A stretch of 64,000 nucleotides of DNA, from the NCBI GenBank assembly GCA_947495555.1, contig CANLZI010000001.1, positions 1,464,861-1,528,860 on the forward strand, given 5' to 3'. Position numbers and translations under genes: made by a program. Positions 39,762 through 49,671 of the stretch are shown here, piece by piece (position 1 is the stretch's first letter; the number at the start of each line of letters is the position of its first letter). The stretch is from an uncultured Erythrobacter sp. Lineage in GTDB: Bacteria; Pseudomonadota; Alphaproteobacteria; Sphingomonadales; Sphingomonadaceae. The notes beneath the pieces are model-generated. The model was not told the DNA's origin. It saw only the letters and a program-made list of their open reading frames with translations, and searched no databases.

Positions 39762-40739
39762 ATGGCGCGTAAAGTTTCAAAAGGCAGAGCAGGTGGCAGG
39801 CGTAGAGGGGCGGCGCACAGCGCCGCGCGCGGGAATGGCTCCCGCGCATCGCTGTATGACGAGGTCACGCAGACAATCATAACCCAGCTTGAGGGCGGCG
39901 TGTTTCCTTGGGTCAGGCCGTGGAGCAAGGCCAAGGCATCGCCCGGCCTGCCCTGCAATGCGGTGACCAAGCGGGCTTACTCTGGGATCAATGTGTTGAT
40001 CCTGTGGGGCGCGGTAATCGAGGGCGGCTACCCTTCGCAGGACTGGCTGACCTTCCGCCAAGCGCTGGCCGCTGGCGGCTGCGTCCGAAAGGGCGAGCGC
40101 GGGCGCACGGTGTTCTATGCCGACCGCTTCACCCCCAAAGACGACCGCGTCGGACAAGGGCGCGAGCAGGGCGGGAGCGGCGAGGAGGCGCGTTCGATAC
40201 CGTTCCTCAAGCGCTTTACGGTGTTCAATGCCGCGCAATGCGATGGCCTGCCCGAAGGGCTGGTATCACAGCAAGCGCCGCTGCCCGAACGCGAATTGCA
40301 CCGCGCTGCCGAAGACCTCATTGCCGCAACGGGCGCGGATTTCCGGATTGGCGGGGCGCAGGCCTATTATTCGCCGTCCGGCGATTTCGTGATGGTGCCG
40401 CCGCAACCGGCCTTTCATCACCAGATCGACTATTACCGCACCGCGCTGCACGAGCTGGGCCACTGGACCGGTCATGGCTCGCGGCTGGGCCGCGACCAGA
40501 CCGGACGGTTCGGCTCTGCGCCCTATGCCCGCGAAGAACTGGTCGCCGAACTGGCCTCGGCGTTTCTGTGCGCCGCGCTCGGCATCGAACCGACCGTGCG
40601 TCACGCCGATTATCTCGGCAGCTGGCTGGCCGTGCTGCGCGCCGACAACCGCGCAATCTTCCGCGCCGCCAGTCAGGCGAGCAAGTCCGCCGAGTTCCTG
40701 CTGCATTGTCAGCCGAGCGAACGGGAGCAGGCGGCATGA
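39762..40739 (+). CDS. ardC: ArdC-like antirestriction protein
   Basis: From MARKVSKGRAGG (325 residues, with GAGAAGGGCG in front) the protein has an N-terminal ssDNA-binding DUF1738 domain (LYDEVTQTIITQLEGGVFPWVRPW; GINVLILWG) and a C-terminal zincin-like metallopeptidase with HELGHWTGH (about residue 230) and the downstream YAREELVAELASAF Glu. ArdC proteins protect incoming DNA from restriction. Conjugative elements commonly carry it near the leading end. Confidence 0.92.
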   Translation: MARKVSKGRAGGRRRGAAHSAARGNGSRASLYDEVTQTIITQLEGGVFPWVRPWSKAKASPGLPCNAVTKRAYSGINVLILWGAVIEGGYPSQDWLTFRQALAAGGCVRKGERGRTVFYADRFTPKDDRVGQGREQGGSGEEARSIPFLKRFTVFNAAQCDGLPEGLVSQQAPLPERELHRAAEDLIAATGADFRIGGAQAYYSPSGDFVMVPPQPAFHHQIDYYRTALHELGHWTGHGSRLGRDQTGRFGSAPYAREELVAELASAFLCAALGIEPTVRHADYLGSWLAVLRADNRAIFRAASQASKSAEFLLHCQPSEREQAA

Positions 40740-40954
40740 GCAGGAAGCATGAAAGCAGCACCCCGCCGCGCGCCTTCGAAGTCGAGCAAACCGAGGCCGG
40801 TGCGCAGACGCTGGTCCCCGGCATTGCGCCGGTCACGCTGGGCGAGCGGCTTGGCGTCCTCGCCAATGCGCCGCTGCTGCCGCGCAAGGGTCAGCGCCCC
40901 GCCAATCACGGGCTGTTCGACACGAACGCCCGCAACCAGCTCGAAATGTTCTGA
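40736..40954 (+). CDS. Small hypothetical protein following ArdC
   Basis: The 72-residue protein starts by ATGA overlap with ardC (MSRKHESSTPPRAFEVEQ) and has no clear domain. A Pro-rich middle (GIAPVTLGERLGVLANAP) and polar ends are visible. Its conserved place between ArdC and DUF2958 suggests a real gene of the element backbone. Confidence 0.62.
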   Translation: MSRKHESSTPPRAFEVEQTEAGAQTLVPGIAPVTLGERLGVLANAPLLPRKGQRPANHGLFDTNARNQLEMF

Positions 40955-40968
40955 CCGGAGGCGCTGCA

Positions 40969-41370
40969 ATGGACCTACTCACCCAATCCCTGCGCGAGCG
41001 CCTGCTGGCCAATAGCCTTTGCGAGGCAGACCATGTGCCGCTCGTCAAATTCTTCAATCCTGTGGGCGCGGCGACCTGGCTGTTCAGCGAACTCGGCAGC
41101 GACGGCGATACGCTGTTCGGCCTGTGCGATCTCGGTTTCGGTTTTCCTGAACTGGGGTCGGCAAGCCTCTCAGAAATCGCCTCGGTGCGCCTGCCGCTGG
41201 GCCTCAGGATAGAGCGCGATGTGCATTTTGCCGCCGAGCATCCGCTCTCGGTCTATGCCGAGGCGGCGCGGTTTTGCGGCCAGATCACCCAGCACCCCGA
41301 CCATTTGACCCGTGCGGCAGCAGCGCTGGCGCGCGCCGGAGAGCAGGGGCGCAGCCGTTCACCGCCGTAG
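40969..41370 (+). CDS. DUF2958 protein
   Basis: The 133-residue protein has the DUF2958 pattern: VPLVKFFNPVGAATWLFSELG, FGLCDLGFGFPELGSASLSE and LPLGLRIERDVHF. The family is a small marker of conjugative elements, adjacent to ArdC and ParB. Its function is unknown. Confidence 0.88.
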   Translation: MDLLTQSLRERLLANSLCEADHVPLVKFFNPVGAATWLFSELGSDGDTLFGLCDLGFGFPELGSASLSEIASVRLPLGLRIERDVHFAAEHPLSVYAEAARFCGQITQHPDHLTRAAAALARAGEQGRSRSPP

Positions 41371-41507
41371 CCCCAACCGGCGGATGATGCCCGCATCGGA
41401 CCCGTCCCTTCGATGCGGGACACACCGGCCCCGCCTTCCGCCTCCCAAGCCCCCCGACCGGAGGGCGGGGCCACCCTATCCAAGAAATTATTCAAGGAGT
41501 CACTATC

Positions 41508-43301
41508 ATGCAGATCGACCATATCCCGCTGGACCGTCTTTCGGTTTCCCCCATCAATATGCGGCGCGGGCGCAAGGCCCCCGATGTCCGCGATATCTTG
41601 CCATCGGTGAAGGCGCGCGGCGTGCTCTCGCCGCTGTTCGTGCGGGCAAATGGCAAGCCCGATCATTTCGAGATACTGGCAGGCAAGCGCCGCTATTTCG
41701 CCAGCGTCGAAGCCGCCAAGCAATGCGGCGAGGAGCGCCGCCTGCCGTGCATCGTCATCGGCGAAGGTGATGATGCCGAAGCGCTCGAAATCTCGATGAT
41801 CGAGAACCTGCTGCGGCAGGACCCTGACGAGGTCACCCAGTGGGAAAGCTTCACCCGCCTTGTGAAGGAAGGCCGCAGCGTTGAGGATATTGCCGCGACC
41901 TTTGCGCTTACCGAATTGCAGGTGAAGCGCATCCTCGCGCTCGGCAATCTTCTGCCCCGCATCCGCGAGGCCTACCGCGCCGAGGAAGTGGATGCCGCGA
42001 CCGTCCGCCATCTGACGCTCGCCAGCAAGGCGCAGCAAAAGGCATGGCTGGCGCTGTTCGAGGACGCGGAGGCCTATGCTCCGCGCGGCAGTCAGCTCAA
42101 AGGCTGGCTGTTTGGCGGCGCATCGATTGCGACCGGTGTCGCGCTGTTCGACCTTGATAGCTATTCCGGCCAGATCGTTGCCGATCTGTTTGGCGAGGAC
42201 GGCTATTTTGCCGACAGCGATGCCTTTTGGGAAGCGCAGATGGCCGCAATCGATGCGCGCAAAGCCGACTATCTCGAAGCGGGCTGGGCCGATGTCGTGA
42301 TCGTCCCGCCCAACGAGCATTTCGCCAGTTGGGAGTATGAACACGCTTCCAAGCGCAAGGGCGGGCGCGTCTATATCCAGTGCCGCGCCAATGGCGAGGC
42401 GGTGTTCCACGAAGGCTTTATCAGTCGCCGCGAGGCGCAGGCGGCGGAGCGCCGTGCGCGCGGCGAGGACGGGGACACCAAGCCCGCGCGGCCCGAACTG
42501 ACCTCGACGCTGGCAAGCTATATCGACCTTCACCGCCATGCTGCGGTGAGCGAGCGGCTCTCGACCGCGCCGTCGCTGGCGCTGCGCGTCATGGTCGCCC
42601 ATGCGATTGCCGGTTCGCCGCTGTGGAGCATCCGCCCCGCCGATGCAGCAAGCCGCAACGAGAATATTGCGGAGAGCCTTGCCGCCAGCCCCGCGACCAG
42701 GGCTTTGGCCGAACGCCGCCGTACGATACTTGATCTACTGGGCTTCGAGGAAAGCCGCGAGGCATTCTGTCAGGACCGCTACGGCAGCGACCTTGTTCCG
42801 ATCCTGCACCGGCTGCTCAAGCTGGAAGATGGCGAGGTCATGCAGGTGCTCGCACTGGTCATGGCCGAGACGCTCGCCATCGGCAGCGAGGCCGTCGAAC
42901 ACCTCGGCCAGCACATCGGCGTGGATATGGCCGATTGCTGGCAGGCCGATGAAGCCTTCTTCGGTCTGCTGCGCGACAAGGAGGTGATGGTCGCGCTGCT
43001 TGGCGAGGTCGGCGGCGAGGCAGTGGCCAGCGCCAATGCGACCGAGAAAGGCGCGACGCTCAAAGGCCTTATCTCCGATCATCTGACCGGCGCGAACGAG
43101 CGGCCCAAGGTCGAGCGCTGGGTGCCGCGCTGGATGGGCTTCCCGCCTGCTGCCTACACATCGCGTGGGGGAGTGCCGAGCGTAGCCGCTGCGAAGCGCG
43201 CGGTCTGGCTGGTCGAAGGCGAGGAGGACGAACCAGAAGGCTCGGGAGCCGCTTCGGACGACCATCAAGACACGCCGGAGGCTGAGCCGCTCGCGGCCTG
43301 A
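41508..43301 (+). CDS. ParB/Spo0J-family partition-like protein
   Basis: This 597-residue protein has an N-terminal ParB nuclease-like domain (IPLDRLSVSPINMRRG; GVLSPLFVRANG; FEILAGKRRYFASVEAAKQ; SMIENLLRQDPDEVTQWESF), then the helix-turn-helix (EDIAATFALTELQVKRIL) and a long C-terminal extension. It should bind DNA to help stable maintenance. No ParA is seen beside it in the window, so it may serve replication or regulation rather than true partitioning. Confidence 0.92.
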   Translation: MQIDHIPLDRLSVSPINMRRGRKAPDVRDILPSVKARGVLSPLFVRANGKPDHFEILAGKRRYFASVEAAKQCGEERRLPCIVIGEGDDAEALEISMIENLLRQDPDEVTQWESFTRLVKEGRSVEDIAATFALTELQVKRILALGNLLPRIREAYRAEEVDAATVRHLTLASKAQQKAWLALFEDAEAYAPRGSQLKGWLFGGASIATGVALFDLDSYSGQIVADLFGEDGYFADSDAFWEAQMAAIDARKADYLEAGWADVVIVPPNEHFASWEYEHASKRKGGRVYIQCRANGEAVFHEGFISRREAQAAERRARGEDGDTKPARPELTSTLASYIDLHRHAAVSERLSTAPSLALRVMVAHAIAGSPLWSIRPADAASRNENIAESLAASPATRALAERRRTILDLLGFEESREAFCQDRYGSDLVPILHRLLKLEDGEVMQVLALVMAETLAIGSEAVEHLGQHIGVDMADCWQADEAFFGLLRDKEVMVALLGEVGGEAVASANATEKGATLKGLISDHLTGANERPKVERWVPRWMGFPPAAYTSRGGVPSVAAAKRAVWLVEGEEDEPEGSGAASDDHQDTPEAEPLAA

Positions 43302-43316
43302 CCCAGCGCTTTTCAA

Positions 43317-43351
43317 AATGCGGGCAGCGGGACGTTCCCCCTGCCCGCATT
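43317..43351 (+). terminator. Hairpin after the ParB gene
   Basis: AATGCGGGCAG (43317-43327) pairs with CTGCCCGCATT (43341-43351), an 11-bp stem with a 13-nt loop, 16 bp after the ParB stop. The T run is short, so it is a terminator-like hairpin. Confidence 0.6.
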
Positions 43352-43453
43352 GTGCATCGGGGCGCTTGGCTGTATTGGATGGCCATCGAAAAAAGCACCG
43401 TGGAGGAGGTCGGGAGGTGCGTCCGGCGAATGTTCGCCATGAAAGGACGCCCC

Positions 43454-43894
43454 ATGATTGTCATTGCCGCCCTCACCGTGCTCGTCGCTGCCGTGCTGGC
43501 AGCGCGCCTGCTCTATTCGCTCTCACTCTATGCCCTGCCGCTCTGGTGCGGCGGGACCATTGCTTGGTGGACCTTTGCCAGCGGGACTGGCTGGCCGCTT
43601 GCGGCTGGTGCCGGACTGGCTGCTGCCACATTGCTGCTGGTCGCCGCCCATCTGCTCGCCGGTGCGCGCTCCCCTGTTTTGCGACTCGTGCCGGTTGCTG
43701 GCTTCGGCCTGTGCGGCGGAGTGGCGGGCTATCATGCGGCGCATGGTCTTGCCCTTGCTTTCCTCCCCGATGGCCTGATCGTCCAAGGGCTGAGCCTCGC
43801 GGCAGCCATGCTGATTGGAAGCGCAGCGGCCCTGCGCTGGCTCACCGTTCGCGGTGGCGCTACCGCATCGCCGAGCCCGCCATCATGGGTGTAA
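43454..43894 (+). CDS. Hydrophobic membrane protein
   Basis: The 146-residue ORF begins at MIVIAALTVLVAAVLAARLL with AAAGGA spaced 7 bp upstream; longer in-frame starts at 43352 and 43430 are possible. It has about four membrane segments (ALPLWCGGTIAWWTFA; AAGAGLAAATLLLVAAHLL; VAGFGLCGGVAGYHAAHG; LAAAMLIGSAAALRWL). No family is recognised. Confidence 0.6.
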   Translation: MIVIAALTVLVAAVLAARLLYSLSLYALPLWCGGTIAWWTFASGTGWPLAAGAGLAAATLLLVAAHLLAGARSPVLRLVPVAGFGLCGGVAGYHAAHGLALAFLPDGLIVQGLSLAAAMLIGSAAALRWLTVRGGATASPSPPSWV

Positions 43895-44419
43895 GCCGCT
43901 TGCCGGACTGGGCGATTGTCGGAACCGGCTCGTCCTCGATAATGCGCTGACATGGCCCAACTGGCTGTCAGCACCGATGGTCACTGATCCGAAACGCGTG
44001 CGGGTCAACTTGCGAGCCTGATGTTCAATGACAGCAATGCCGGGATCCTGCGGTATCGCACATGGCGATCACTGCTTGAGCGATGTGAGCCCGTTTAAGG
44101 TAAGCAAGCCGATTAGTGTCATGATCCGCCGTTTTCGCATGGCGTCACCTGCCCCACCTGCTGCCTCGTGCATGGCCTTTCTGGCGGCGGACGGGCTTCG
44201 CCCTTGCGGGGCTCCGGGGCGCAACGGCGCGGGAACGGCTATTTTCCGCCGGGCACCAACGTGCCCTTTGCATCGCGAAACAAAATAGCCGCTCCCGCTG
44301 CCGTCCTTCGCTGTCGCTGCGGTCCCTGACGGGATGCACCCGCCCCGCACAACCGCCCTCGTCTGGCCATCGAGGCTGCGATGGGCGCAGGTTCGAACCA
44401 AAGCGAAAGGAATTTCATC
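43895..44419 (+). other. Non-coding region before DUF736 with a large inverted repeat
   Basis: No gene is supported over about 525 bp. The only strong structure is the inverted repeat at 44229-44298. It precedes the DUF736 gene and may be part of its leader or a cis site of the element. Confidence 0.45.
44229..44298. repeat. Long inverted repeat with nested hairpin
   Basis: GCGGGAACGGCTATTTT (44229-44245) pairs with AAAATAGCCGCTCCCGC (44282-44298) at 16 of 17 positions. The 36-nt loop holds a second perfect hairpin, GGGCAC-CAAC-GTGCCC (44251-44266). It is too structured to be chance and could be a transfer- or replication-related site. Confidence 0.65.
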
Positions 44420-44743
44420 ATGGCCAATATCGGCAACTTCACCACCACGGGCACCGGCTACAAGGGCGAGATCGTCACCATGAGCGTACAGCAGAAGAAT
44501 GTTCGCATCGTCGCCGAAACCGAACAGGCAAGCGAGAACGCTCCCTCGCACCGGGTCTTCGTCGGCCGCGCCGAAATCGGTGCCGCCTGGAGCAAGCAGA
44601 GCCAGGAAGGCCGCGACTACCTCTCGGTCAAGCTGGACGATCCGAGCTTCGTCGCTCCGATCTACGCGAACCTTTTCGCCGAAGATGATGGCGAGAATTT
44701 CAGCCTGATCTGGACCCGCAGCCGCAAGGTCAATGGCGAATAA
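44420..44743 (+). CDS. DUF736 protein
   Basis: From MANIGNFTTTGTGYKGEIVTM (107 residues, with AAAGGA in front) the protein has the DUF736 pattern: the alternating strands of FTTTGTGYKGEI, VRIVAETEQ, HRVFVGRAEIGAAW, LSVKLDDPSFVAPIYANLF and FSLIWTRS. DUF736 is a conserved marker of conjugative elements of unknown function. A paralogue is encoded at 53026. Confidence 0.9.
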   Translation: MANIGNFTTTGTGYKGEIVTMSVQQKNVRIVAETEQASENAPSHRVFVGRAEIGAAWSKQSQEGRDYLSVKLDDPSFVAPIYANLFAEDDGENFSLIWTRSRKVNGE

Positions 44744-44756
44744 TCGCCGCTAGGCT

Positions 44757-44784
44757 GCCCCGCCCGGCACACGCCGGGCGGGGC
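44757..44784 (+). terminator. Strong hairpin after DUF736
   Basis: GCCCCGCCCGGC (44757-44768) and GCCGGGCGGGGC (44773-44784) form a perfect 12-bp stem with an ACAC loop right after the gene. The T tract is weak, but the stem alone is very stable. Confidence 0.65.
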
Positions 44785-44856
44785 TTCGTCCGTGAAAGGT
44801 TCGCTTTTGGTCCTGCTTGGCAGAAAGGCGACATTCGGCTCCCGACCCAATATCGG

Positions 44857-45909
44857 TCATTCCGGCGATGCAGCGATTGCCTGGGTCAGGGCATTTGCCA
44901 GCTCCCGCGCCGTCCGCGCCGCACCCATTAGGGTCGCAGACCCGGGACCCGTCCAGTCGCCATATCCAGCAAGCCAAAGGCGTTGCTCTTTGTTTGAACG
45001 CTGGCCGTTGACCAGAACGCGGCCGTCGTCCTCAATCACGCCGAGGCCATGCAGATGATCCAGCGCCGGGCGAAACCCGGTGCACCAGATAATTGCATCG
45101 ACCGCCATTGTAGCACCATCAGGCCAAACCACGCCTTCAGACGTCAGCCGGTCGAACGGCCTCACTGATGATAGGTCGCCGCGGTCGCGTGCCGCTTTCA
45201 CGGGCGAGACCATCACGATGTCACCAATCCCGCCAACCGGGGTGTCGCCGGGGCCGGCCTTCATTCGAGCCACGGCACGTTCAAACAGCACACGGCCATC
45301 GACATCGTCCGGCAGGAAGAGCGGATCTTCCAGCGTGACCCATAGCGCGCGGGCGAGCGGCGCAATTTCGGCCATGATCTGCGCACCGCTATTGCCGCCG
45401 CCGACCACCAGCACTGTCTGGTCAGCAAAGTCCTCGGGCCGCTGGTAATGGGCCGAATGAACCTGACGACCCTTGAACAGATCCCGCCCCAGAACGCCCG
45501 GGATGAAAGGTTTCGACCAGGTGCCAGTGGCGCTTACGACATTACGTGCGGCATAATTCCCGGTGTCTGTCCGAACAAGCAAATGCGGTTCGGCGCGCTC
45601 AACCGCTTCCACGCGGACCTGGCGCCGGACCGGCAGCTGATAGCGCTCTTCGTAACGGGTGAGGTAGTCGATCACGTCGTCGCGGGTCGGATAGCCCTTG
45701 TGATCGGGCGGCGGCATCAGCCATCCGGGCAGCGAACTATACCCGGCGGGCGAGAACAGGCGCAGCGAATCCCAGCCATGTCGCCATGCGCCGCCAGGAC
45801 CATCTTCGGCATCGAGGATCAGGAAGTCTGCGTTCGCCCTTCGCAAGTAGTAGCCGAGCGACAAGCCCATCTGACCGCCACCGACTATGACGATATTATG
45901 CTTTTGCAT
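44857..45909 (-). CDS. arsO: ArsO-like FAD-dependent monooxygenase
   Basis: The 350-residue flavoprotein has an N-terminal FAD site ([17 protein letters not shown]), [17 protein letters not shown], the NADPH-binding [18 protein letters not shown] and a C-terminal [19 protein letters not shown]. This is the putative flavin-binding monooxygenase often found in ars operons (ArsO). It is divergent from arsR, so it is part of the arsenic module; its exact reaction on arsenic species is not proven. Confidence 0.85.
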   Translation of the reverse strand: MQKHNIVIVGGGQMGLSLGYYLRRANADFLILDAEDGPGGAWRHGWDSLRLFSPAGYSSLPGWLMPPPDHKGYPTRDDVIDYLTRYEERYQLPVRRQVRVEAVERAEPHLLVRTDTGNYAARNVVSATGTWSKPFIPGVLGRDLFKGRQVHSAHYQRPEDFADQTVLVVGGGNSGAQIMAEIAPLARALWVTLEDPLFLPDDVDGRVLFERAVARMKAGPGDTPVGGIGDIVMVSPVKAARDRGDLSSVRPFDRLTSEGVVWPDGATMAVDAIIWCTGFRPALDHLHGLGVIEDDGRVLVNGQRSNKEQRLWLAGYGDWTGPGSATLMGAARTARELANALTQAIAASPE

Positions 45910-46080
45910 TTTGCAGTCCTCGGTTGTGCCGCCGCGTTTCGTTGCCTTCGGATATAAGCTGACGCGCTTTGAACCAAATGGGCCTTGATGCCGATCAAGG
46001 CCAGCCCATTAATTTGATAATTCTCGAAACATCGATTGACTGTATTGGCTCAAGCGTTATTTCCGCGGCCTCGAAAGGTA

Positions 46081-46449
46081 ATGATGATGGACGATCTCAA
46101 CGCGCAGGTCTGGGCGGTAGACGCGCTAGGCGCGCTCGCGCATGAAACGCGCCTGTCGGTGTTCCGCACGCTGGTGAAGGCGGGGCCGGAGGGCATGATT
46201 GCTGGCGCAATCGCCCATCATCACGGCGTGCCACCATCCACCATGTCGCATCATCTGGCGACGCTGGAGCGCGCGGGACTTGTCCAGTCGGAACGGGAAA
46301 GCCGTCAGATTCATTATCGTGCCGATTTTGCGGGGATGCGCCGCCTGCTGACTTTCCTGATGCAAGATTGCTGCCAGGGTGCCCCTGAAATGTGCGGCGA
46401 CCTGCTGGCTAAAATCTCCTGCACCGCTGATCAACCCGTGAGCGCCTGA
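46081..46449 (+). CDS. arsR: ArsR-family repressor
   Basis: From the ATG run at 46081, with AAAGGT in front, the protein is 122 residues. The winged helix is seen in AHETRLSVFRTLVKAGPEGM, IAHHHGVPPSTMSHHLATLERAGLVQSERESRQI. The metalloid-binding cysteines are C-terminal (MQDCCQGAPEMCG), as in a subgroup of alphaproteobacterial ArsR. It should repress the ars operon until arsenite is bound. Its operator probably lies in the 46000-46060 region, where no clean dyad stands out. Confidence 0.92.
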   Translation: MMMDDLNAQVWAVDALGALAHETRLSVFRTLVKAGPEGMIAGAIAHHHGVPPSTMSHHLATLERAGLVQSERESRQIHYRADFAGMRRLLTFLMQDCCQGAPEMCGDLLAKISCTADQPVSA

Positions 46450-46455
46450 GGCCCT

Positions 46456-46884
46456 ATGACGACCGACATCATCATCTATCACAACCCCGAATGCGGCACG
46501 TCGCGCAACACGCTGGCGATGATCCGTAATGCCGGGATCGAGCCCCATGTGGTGGAATACCTCAAGACGCCGCCGTCGCGCGCACTGTTGGAAAGCCTGA
46601 TCGATCGTGCAGGTATCACCCCTCGTGCCTTGCTGCGCGAGAAGGGCACGCCGTTTGCCGAGCTAGGGCTGGATGATACTGCGCTGACCGACGCGCAGCT
46701 AGTTGACGCGATGATGGCGCATCCAATCCTGATCAACCGGCCTATGGTGGTATCGCCGCTGGGCGTGAGACTGTGCCGCCCGTCAGAAGAGGTGCTCGAT
46801 CTGATCCCCGCTGATCAGCGCGGCGCTTTCACCAAGGAAGACGGCGAACAGGTCGTCGATGCATCGGGGCAGCGCGTGAAATGA
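46456..46884 (+). CDS. arsC: Glutaredoxin-type arsenate reductase
   Basis: This 142-residue ArsC has the active-site [15 protein letters not shown] with catalytic C13, [16 protein letters not shown] and [11 protein letters not shown], which binds arsenate through Arg. It reduces arsenate to arsenite with glutathione/glutaredoxin. It overlaps acr3 by 4 bp. Confidence 0.95.
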   Translation: MTTDIIIYHNPECGTSRNTLAMIRNAGIEPHVVEYLKTPPSRALLESLIDRAGITPRALLREKGTPFAELGLDDTALTDAQLVDAMMAHPILINRPMVVSPLGVRLCRPSEEVLDLIPADQRGAFTKEDGEQVVDASGQRVK

Positions 46885-47969
46885 CCCAGACGCTCGCGAA
46901 TCCAGTGCCTGCATCGTCGCCGCTCGGCACGTTTGAACGCTATCTGTCGCTGTGGGTTCTGCTTGCCATTCTGGCGGGGCTTGGATTGGGCCTGATCGCG
47001 CCAGATGCGGTCGGGATGCTGGCGGGACTGGAATATGCCTCGGTCAATCTGGTGGTCGCGGTGCTGATCTGGGCGATGATCTATCCGATGATGGTCAGCG
47101 TCGATTTCGGCAGCATCAAGGATATCGGCGGCAAGCCTAAAGGGTTGGTGATCACGCTGGTCGTGAATTGGCTGGTCAAGCCGTTCACGATGGCGGCGCT
47201 GGCCGTGCTGTTCTTCGACTATCTCTACGCCGGGCTGATGAGCGAGGGCGATGCCGATCAATACATCGCCGGGTTGATCCTGCTGGGCACCGCACCCTGC
47301 ACCGCGATGGTGTTCGTGTGGTCGCAGATGACCAAGGGCGACCCGGCCTACACGCTGGTGCAGGTGTCGGTGAACGATCTGGTGATGATCGTCGCCTTCG
47401 CGCCCATCGTCGCCCTGCTGCTGGGGGTGACCGACATCGTCGTGCCGTGGGATACGCTGCTGCTATCGGTGGTGCTGTATGTGGTTGTCCCGCTGGTGGC
47501 AGGGGCACTGACCCGGCGGCAGGTGATCGCGTCGCACGGCGGAGATGCGGCGGCGGTGGATGCCTTCACCGCGCGATTGAAGCCATGGTCGATTATCGGC
47601 CTGCTGGCCACGGTCGTGCTGCTGTTCGCCTTTCAGGCGGGCACGATCGTCTCCAACCCGCTGCTGATCGTGCTGATCGCGATCCCGATCATCATCCAGT
47701 CTTACGGCATTTTCGCGGTCGCCTATGCCGCCGCGATGGCGTGGAAGGTGCCGCACAATATCGCCGCGCCCTGCGCGCTCATCGGCACGTCGAACTTCTT
47801 TGAACTGGCAGTGGCGGTGGCCATCGGGCTGTTCGGCCTCAGCAGCGGGGCGGCGCTGGCGACGGTGGTGGGCGTGCTGGTCGAAGTGCCGGTGATGCTC
47901 TCGCTGGTCGCCTTCGCCAACCGCACCCGCGACCGTTTCCCTGCCGCCGGACCGAAAGCTCGCCGATGA
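46881..47969 (+). CDS. acr3: ACR3-type arsenite efflux pump
   Basis: The 362-residue protein has about ten membrane segments and ACR3 landmarks: [52 protein letters not shown] with the conserved Cys, and [19 protein letters not shown]. It exports arsenite from the cytoplasm. Confidence 0.95.
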   Translation: MTQTLANPVPASSPLGTFERYLSLWVLLAILAGLGLGLIAPDAVGMLAGLEYASVNLVVAVLIWAMIYPMMVSVDFGSIKDIGGKPKGLVITLVVNWLVKPFTMAALAVLFFDYLYAGLMSEGDADQYIAGLILLGTAPCTAMVFVWSQMTKGDPAYTLVQVSVNDLVMIVAFAPIVALLLGVTDIVVPWDTLLLSVVLYVVVPLVAGALTRRQVIASHGGDAAAVDAFTARLKPWSIIGLLATVVLLFAFQAGTIVSNPLLIVLIAIPIIIQSYGIFAVAYAAAMAWKVPHNIAAPCALIGTSNFFELAVAVAIGLFGLSSGAALATVVGVLVEVPVMLSLVAFANRTRDRFPAAGPKARR

Positions 47970-48706
47970 CTCGCCTGCGCCCCTTGCCCGATCCCGACCA
48001 CTTGCCCGCGCTGCGCCCGCAATACCTGCATCGCAATCCGGCGAGCGGCCTTGGCGCGATCGATCCGCCCCCGCGTGTTCTGCTGCTCTACGGCTCGCTG
48101 CGGGAGCGGTCGTTCTCGCGGCAGGCAGTGGAGGAGGCTGCGCGGCTGCTGCAAGTGTTCGGCTGCGAGACCCGCATCTTCGATCCCTCCGATCTGCCGC
48201 TGCCCGATCAGGTGGTTGGCGACGATCACCCCGCGGTGCATGAACTACGCGAACATTCGCTGTGGTCCGAAGCGCAGGTGTGGTGCAGTCCTGAACGCCA
48301 CGGGACGATCACCGGGATCATGAAGGCGCAGATCGATCATCTGCCTCTGGCCTACAAAGGCCTGCGCCCAACACAGGGCCGCACGCTGGCGGTGATGCAG
48401 GTCTGTGCAGGCTCGCAGAGCTTCAATACGGTCAACGCCTTGCGCGTGCTGGGCCGGTGGATGCGGATGGTGACGATCCCCAACCAGTCCTCGGTCGCCA
48501 AGGCTTACGAGGAGTTCGACGAGGCCGGCCGGATGAAGCCTTCCGCCTATTACGATCGGATTGTTGACGTGATGGAGGAACTGGTGCGCTTTACCGTTCT
48601 GCTACGCCCCCATGCCGAACAGCTCGTTGATCGCTATTCCGAGCGGGTCGAGCGGGACTTGCCGGTCGATACACCAGCCGATAAAGCGGGCATAACTTCA
48701 TACTGA
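47966..48706 (+). CDS. arsH: ArsH NADPH-dependent FMN reductase
   Basis: This 246-residue flavodoxin-like enzyme has [21 protein letters not shown] (FMN phosphate loop), [20 protein letters not shown] and [21 protein letters not shown]. ArsH acts on organoarsenicals or as an azoreductase. It is the last gene of the arsenic operon and overlaps acr3 by 4 bp. Confidence 0.95.
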   Translation: MTRLRPLPDPDHLPALRPQYLHRNPASGLGAIDPPPRVLLLYGSLRERSFSRQAVEEAARLLQVFGCETRIFDPSDLPLPDQVVGDDHPAVHELREHSLWSEAQVWCSPERHGTITGIMKAQIDHLPLAYKGLRPTQGRTLAVMQVCAGSQSFNTVNALRVLGRWMRMVTIPNQSSVAKAYEEFDEAGRMKPSAYYDRIVDVMEELVRFTVLLRPHAEQLVDRYSERVERDLPVDTPADKAGITSY

Positions 48707-48795
48707 AATCCGGACCGGCAGGTTGCCACCCCAATATCTGCCATTGAGAACGCCATTTGCGCAGCCCCAAAGCGGACACCCTGCTAAGTTAACAT

Positions 48796-49014
48796 TTAGT
48801 CGACTTCCGCACCTGCAAGCAATTCCGCGGGATCAATACCTAACTCGACTGCCAGCTTTTCGATCACATCCAGCGTTGCGGCATACTGACAGCGCTCAAG
48901 GCTGCTGACGTAGGTTCGATCAATCTGAGCGCGATGGGCAAGTTCTTCCTGCGACAGGCCGACCGCTTTTCGATAGCGGCGCAAATTGGCAGCAAAGGTC
49001 TCGCGCAGGGTCAT
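48796..49014 (-). CDS. XRE-family repressor, QseC-like
   Basis: The 72-residue protein is a single helix-turn-helix domain (LRRYRKAVGLSQEELAHRAQIDRTYVSSLERCQYAATLDVIEKLAVELG). Size, position and orientation match QseC, the controller-type repressor divergent from the antiactivator gene qseM on rhizobial symbiosis ICEs. A GAGTAT-rich operator lies 22-50 bp upstream. The functional name is by analogy, not shown. Confidence 0.82.
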   Translation of the reverse strand: MTLRETFAANLRRYRKAVGLSQEELAHRAQIDRTYVSSLERCQYAATLDVIEKLAVELGIDPAELLAGAEVD

Positions 49015-49035
49015 GCTGGCGAGTGAGCGGGATTG

Positions 49036-49064
49036 CAGAGTATTTAACCACGGAGTATACTCTG
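49036..49064. promoter_or_regulatory. GAGTATACTC operator cluster between the divergent XRE and DUF2285 genes
   Basis: A perfect palindrome GAGTATACTC (49053-49062) and a second GAGTAT half-site at 49038-49043 lie just upstream of the XRE start; CAGAGTAT (49036) and ATACTCTG (49057) also form an inverted repeat. Multiple half-sites fit a self-regulating controller protein. Confidence 0.6.
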
Positions 49065-49250
49065 AATGAAAGTAGGTATGTGCTGTTTTCGCGAAAAGCT
49101 TTGAAACAAAGCGGCTTTTGTCGTGTGCCCCGTTAGCCTTAATTGGAATATCGCATTACCTGTTTGGGGATAAGCGGCATAGCTAAGAGTGGCGAAGGAT
49201 TTCGTGCTAAAAGCAAGCCCGAAAGCAAGCGAGTCGAAACCGAGCTGACC

Positions 49251-49511
49251 ATGACTAAGACCCCTGCCTTCCAGGACCTTCCGCCGCTGTCCGAACACGT
49301 CACGGACTATGATGAAGCGCATTTCGTCACCTATCTGCGCCTGCTTGATGCCGCTGCGGAAGGCGCGGATTGGCGCGAAGTTGTCCGACTTGTGTTTGGC
49401 CTCGATCCCGCTGACGACCCAGACGCAGCGCGCGCGATGCACGCGGCGCATCTCGAGCGCGCACGATGGATGGCGCGTAGTGGCTACAGGCAATTGATCG
49501 CGAAGGATTAA
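49251..49511 (+). CDS. Single-domain DUF2285 protein, QseM-like antiactivator
   Basis: From MTKTPAFQDLPPL (86 residues) the protein is almost only a DUF2285 helix-turn-helix variant: YDEAHFVTYLRLLDAAAEGADWREVV and LERARWMARSGYRQLI. The same pattern recurs in the longer DUF2285 protein at 49931. In ICEMlSym of Mesorhizobium a small DUF2285 protein, QseM, blocks the transfer activators. This gene has the matching size and neighbour (a divergent XRE). An upstream in-frame ATG at 49143 would add a non-conserved tail. Confidence 0.78.
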   Translation: MTKTPAFQDLPPLSEHVTDYDEAHFVTYLRLLDAAAEGADWREVVRLVFGLDPADDPDAARAMHAAHLERARWMARSGYRQLIAKD

Positions 49512-49671
49512 TTGCGAGCCAATTTCGACTTTGTGCAATTCTAGGTAATTTCACGCGTCTACTTGTGCCGCCGCGAAGAGCAGCAATGAGAAGATTCGGA
49601 TACTTCCCGATTCTTCAATTCTCTCAAACGTTTCAGTCTGGCCAAGCTGCCCTCTGCCAAGGGAGGTCGCA

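Noticed and set aside
41508..43301. Calling a full ParAB partition locus from the ParB-like gene
   Set aside because: No ParA-type Walker ATPase is seen near it, so only the ParB-like gene is reported.
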